Shown here: positions 63,662 through 64,000 of the stretch, piece after piece
How positions within the stretch are numbered: position 1 is the first letter of the stretch
How the letters are laid out: each line of letters starts with the position of its first letter
Assembly: GCA_005116745.1 (NCBI GenBank)
Contig: SWDS01000006.1
Location: 607,222-671,221, forward strand
Source: Nitrospira sp.
Lineage (GTDB): Bacteria > Nitrospirota > Nitrospiria > Nitrospirales > Nitrospiraceae
DNA length: 64,000 nt
Direction: 5' to 3'
Position numbers and translations under genes: made by a program
The notes under the pieces: model-generated
The model's database searches: none
What the model was told of the DNA's origin: nothing
Seen by the model: the letters and a program-made list of their open reading frames with translations, nothing else

Positions 63662-64000
63662 GGCTGGCGGCACCTGTGACGAGTAGGCGAGCTGTTGTAG
63701 CTTGCGAGCGATGATCCCACCAAACAGCAAGAGCCCGGCGGAATAATAGACCCAGAGCAATAAGAGCACGACCTCGAGCAACGATCCGTAGAGCCTGGCG
63801 TACACCGTGGCATAGTCGCTGTAGCTGATGAATAGCAACTTCGCCGAAACCCAGAGCAGGCCGAACGTCAACGCGCCTGCCATAGCGTGGCTCCACTGTG
63901 GGCGGCGGCGTGGCACCAGGCGGTACAACAGGCTCACCGTCAGGAATGCCAAGGAAAAGGGGAGCGTGTATGTGAGATGAAAATCATGGGCGGCAAGGGC
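63656..64000 (-). CDS. YihY/BrkB-family membrane protein (3' part)
   Basis: The frame is open to the right edge of the window, so the gene starts outside it; about 114 C-terminal residues are visible. Two long hydrophobic segments (HLTYTLPFSLAFLTVSLLYRLVP; VLLLLWVYYSAGLLLFGGIIA) and the Y-x-x-LYGSL motif, with GALTFGLLWVSAKLLF between them, match the UPF0761 YihY/BrkB family once called ribonuclease BN. These are inner-membrane proteins of unknown transport-like role. The visible C-terminus is complete. Confidence 0.85.
   Translation of the reverse strand, partial: ALAAHDFHLTYTLPFSLAFLTVSLLYRLVPRRRPQWSHAMAGALTFGLLWVSAKLLFISYSDYATVYARLYGSLLEVVLLLLWVYYSAGLLLFGGIIARKLQQLAYSSQVPPAG

Noticed and set aside
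1-64000. CRISPR array, prophage or integrative element
   Set aside because: No regularly spaced direct repeats, integrase, phage structural genes or tRNA-flanking attachment sites were seen.

Overview
The window looks like chromosomal DNA of a Nitrospira-type bacterium (phylum Nitrospirota). This is inferred from gene content and style: a didermic envelope set (Pal, LolA, porins), a proteobacterial-like Pst operon whose permeases carry large extra domains, many PAS/LuxR-type two-component proteins, an acyl-homoserine-lactone (AHL) quorum-sensing pair and moderately high G+C. No 16S rRNA, nitrite oxidoreductase or other lineage marker is present, so the assignment is not proven. No tRNA, rRNA or CRISPR array was found.

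Layout. 0.4-4.9 kb: small exported, membrane and zinc-ribbon proteins, Pal, a PilZ protein and MsrA. 4.9-13 kb: a phosphate-starvation block. A polyphosphate/phosphate-type porin and pstS-pstC-pstA-pstB-phoU are each preceded by a tandem array of 11-bp Pho-box repeats. 13-17 kb: FtsK, LolA and a 2-oxoglutarate/Fe(II) oxygenase. 17-25 kb (minus strand): a response regulator, a CopD-like membrane protein, two radical-SAM proteins, a universal-stress-protein fusion and UbiE. The SPASM radical-SAM enzyme and the stress-protein fusion together carry four copies of a PCP_red-like domain, otherwise known from dark-operative protochlorophyllide reductase. This is the least explained locus of the window.

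25-33 kb: a decayed DUF4062-like gene, a GHKL ATPase of unknown role, a VapBC-like toxin-antitoxin pair whose promoter overlaps that of uvrA, a compact UvrA, a DUF485-ActP carboxylate transporter, and a DUF486 gene destroyed by a nonsense codon and a palindromic insertion. 33-35.7 kb: a HerA/FtsK-like ATPase with a GACTGAG repeat inside its reading frame.

35.8-53 kb: a dense signalling island. It holds three HisKA_3 kinases each overlapping a LuxR-type regulator, an orphan regulator, a regulator with a degenerate receiver, a frameshifted receiver, a FIST sensor, a 1081-residue hybrid kinase and a REC-kinase. It runs directly into a LuxI/LuxR pair at 53.3-54.9 kb with a near-canonical lux box upstream of luxI, followed by a FadL-type outer-membrane protein. 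56.4-64 kb: UvrC, a DapF homologue in which both catalytic cysteines are serine, a VOC protein, a GNAT, a NodB-type deacetylase, a site-2 protease with CBS domains, a lipoprotein and the 3' part of a YihY-family gene.

Working together: the Pho block is a complete phosphate-acquisition regulon unit (porin, binding protein, permeases, ATPase, PhoU), although no phoB/phoR lies in the window. The signalling island and the quorum-sensing pair suggest a regulatory region in which population and environmental cues are integrated. Several broken genes and palindromic repeats show recent decay and small-element insertion.
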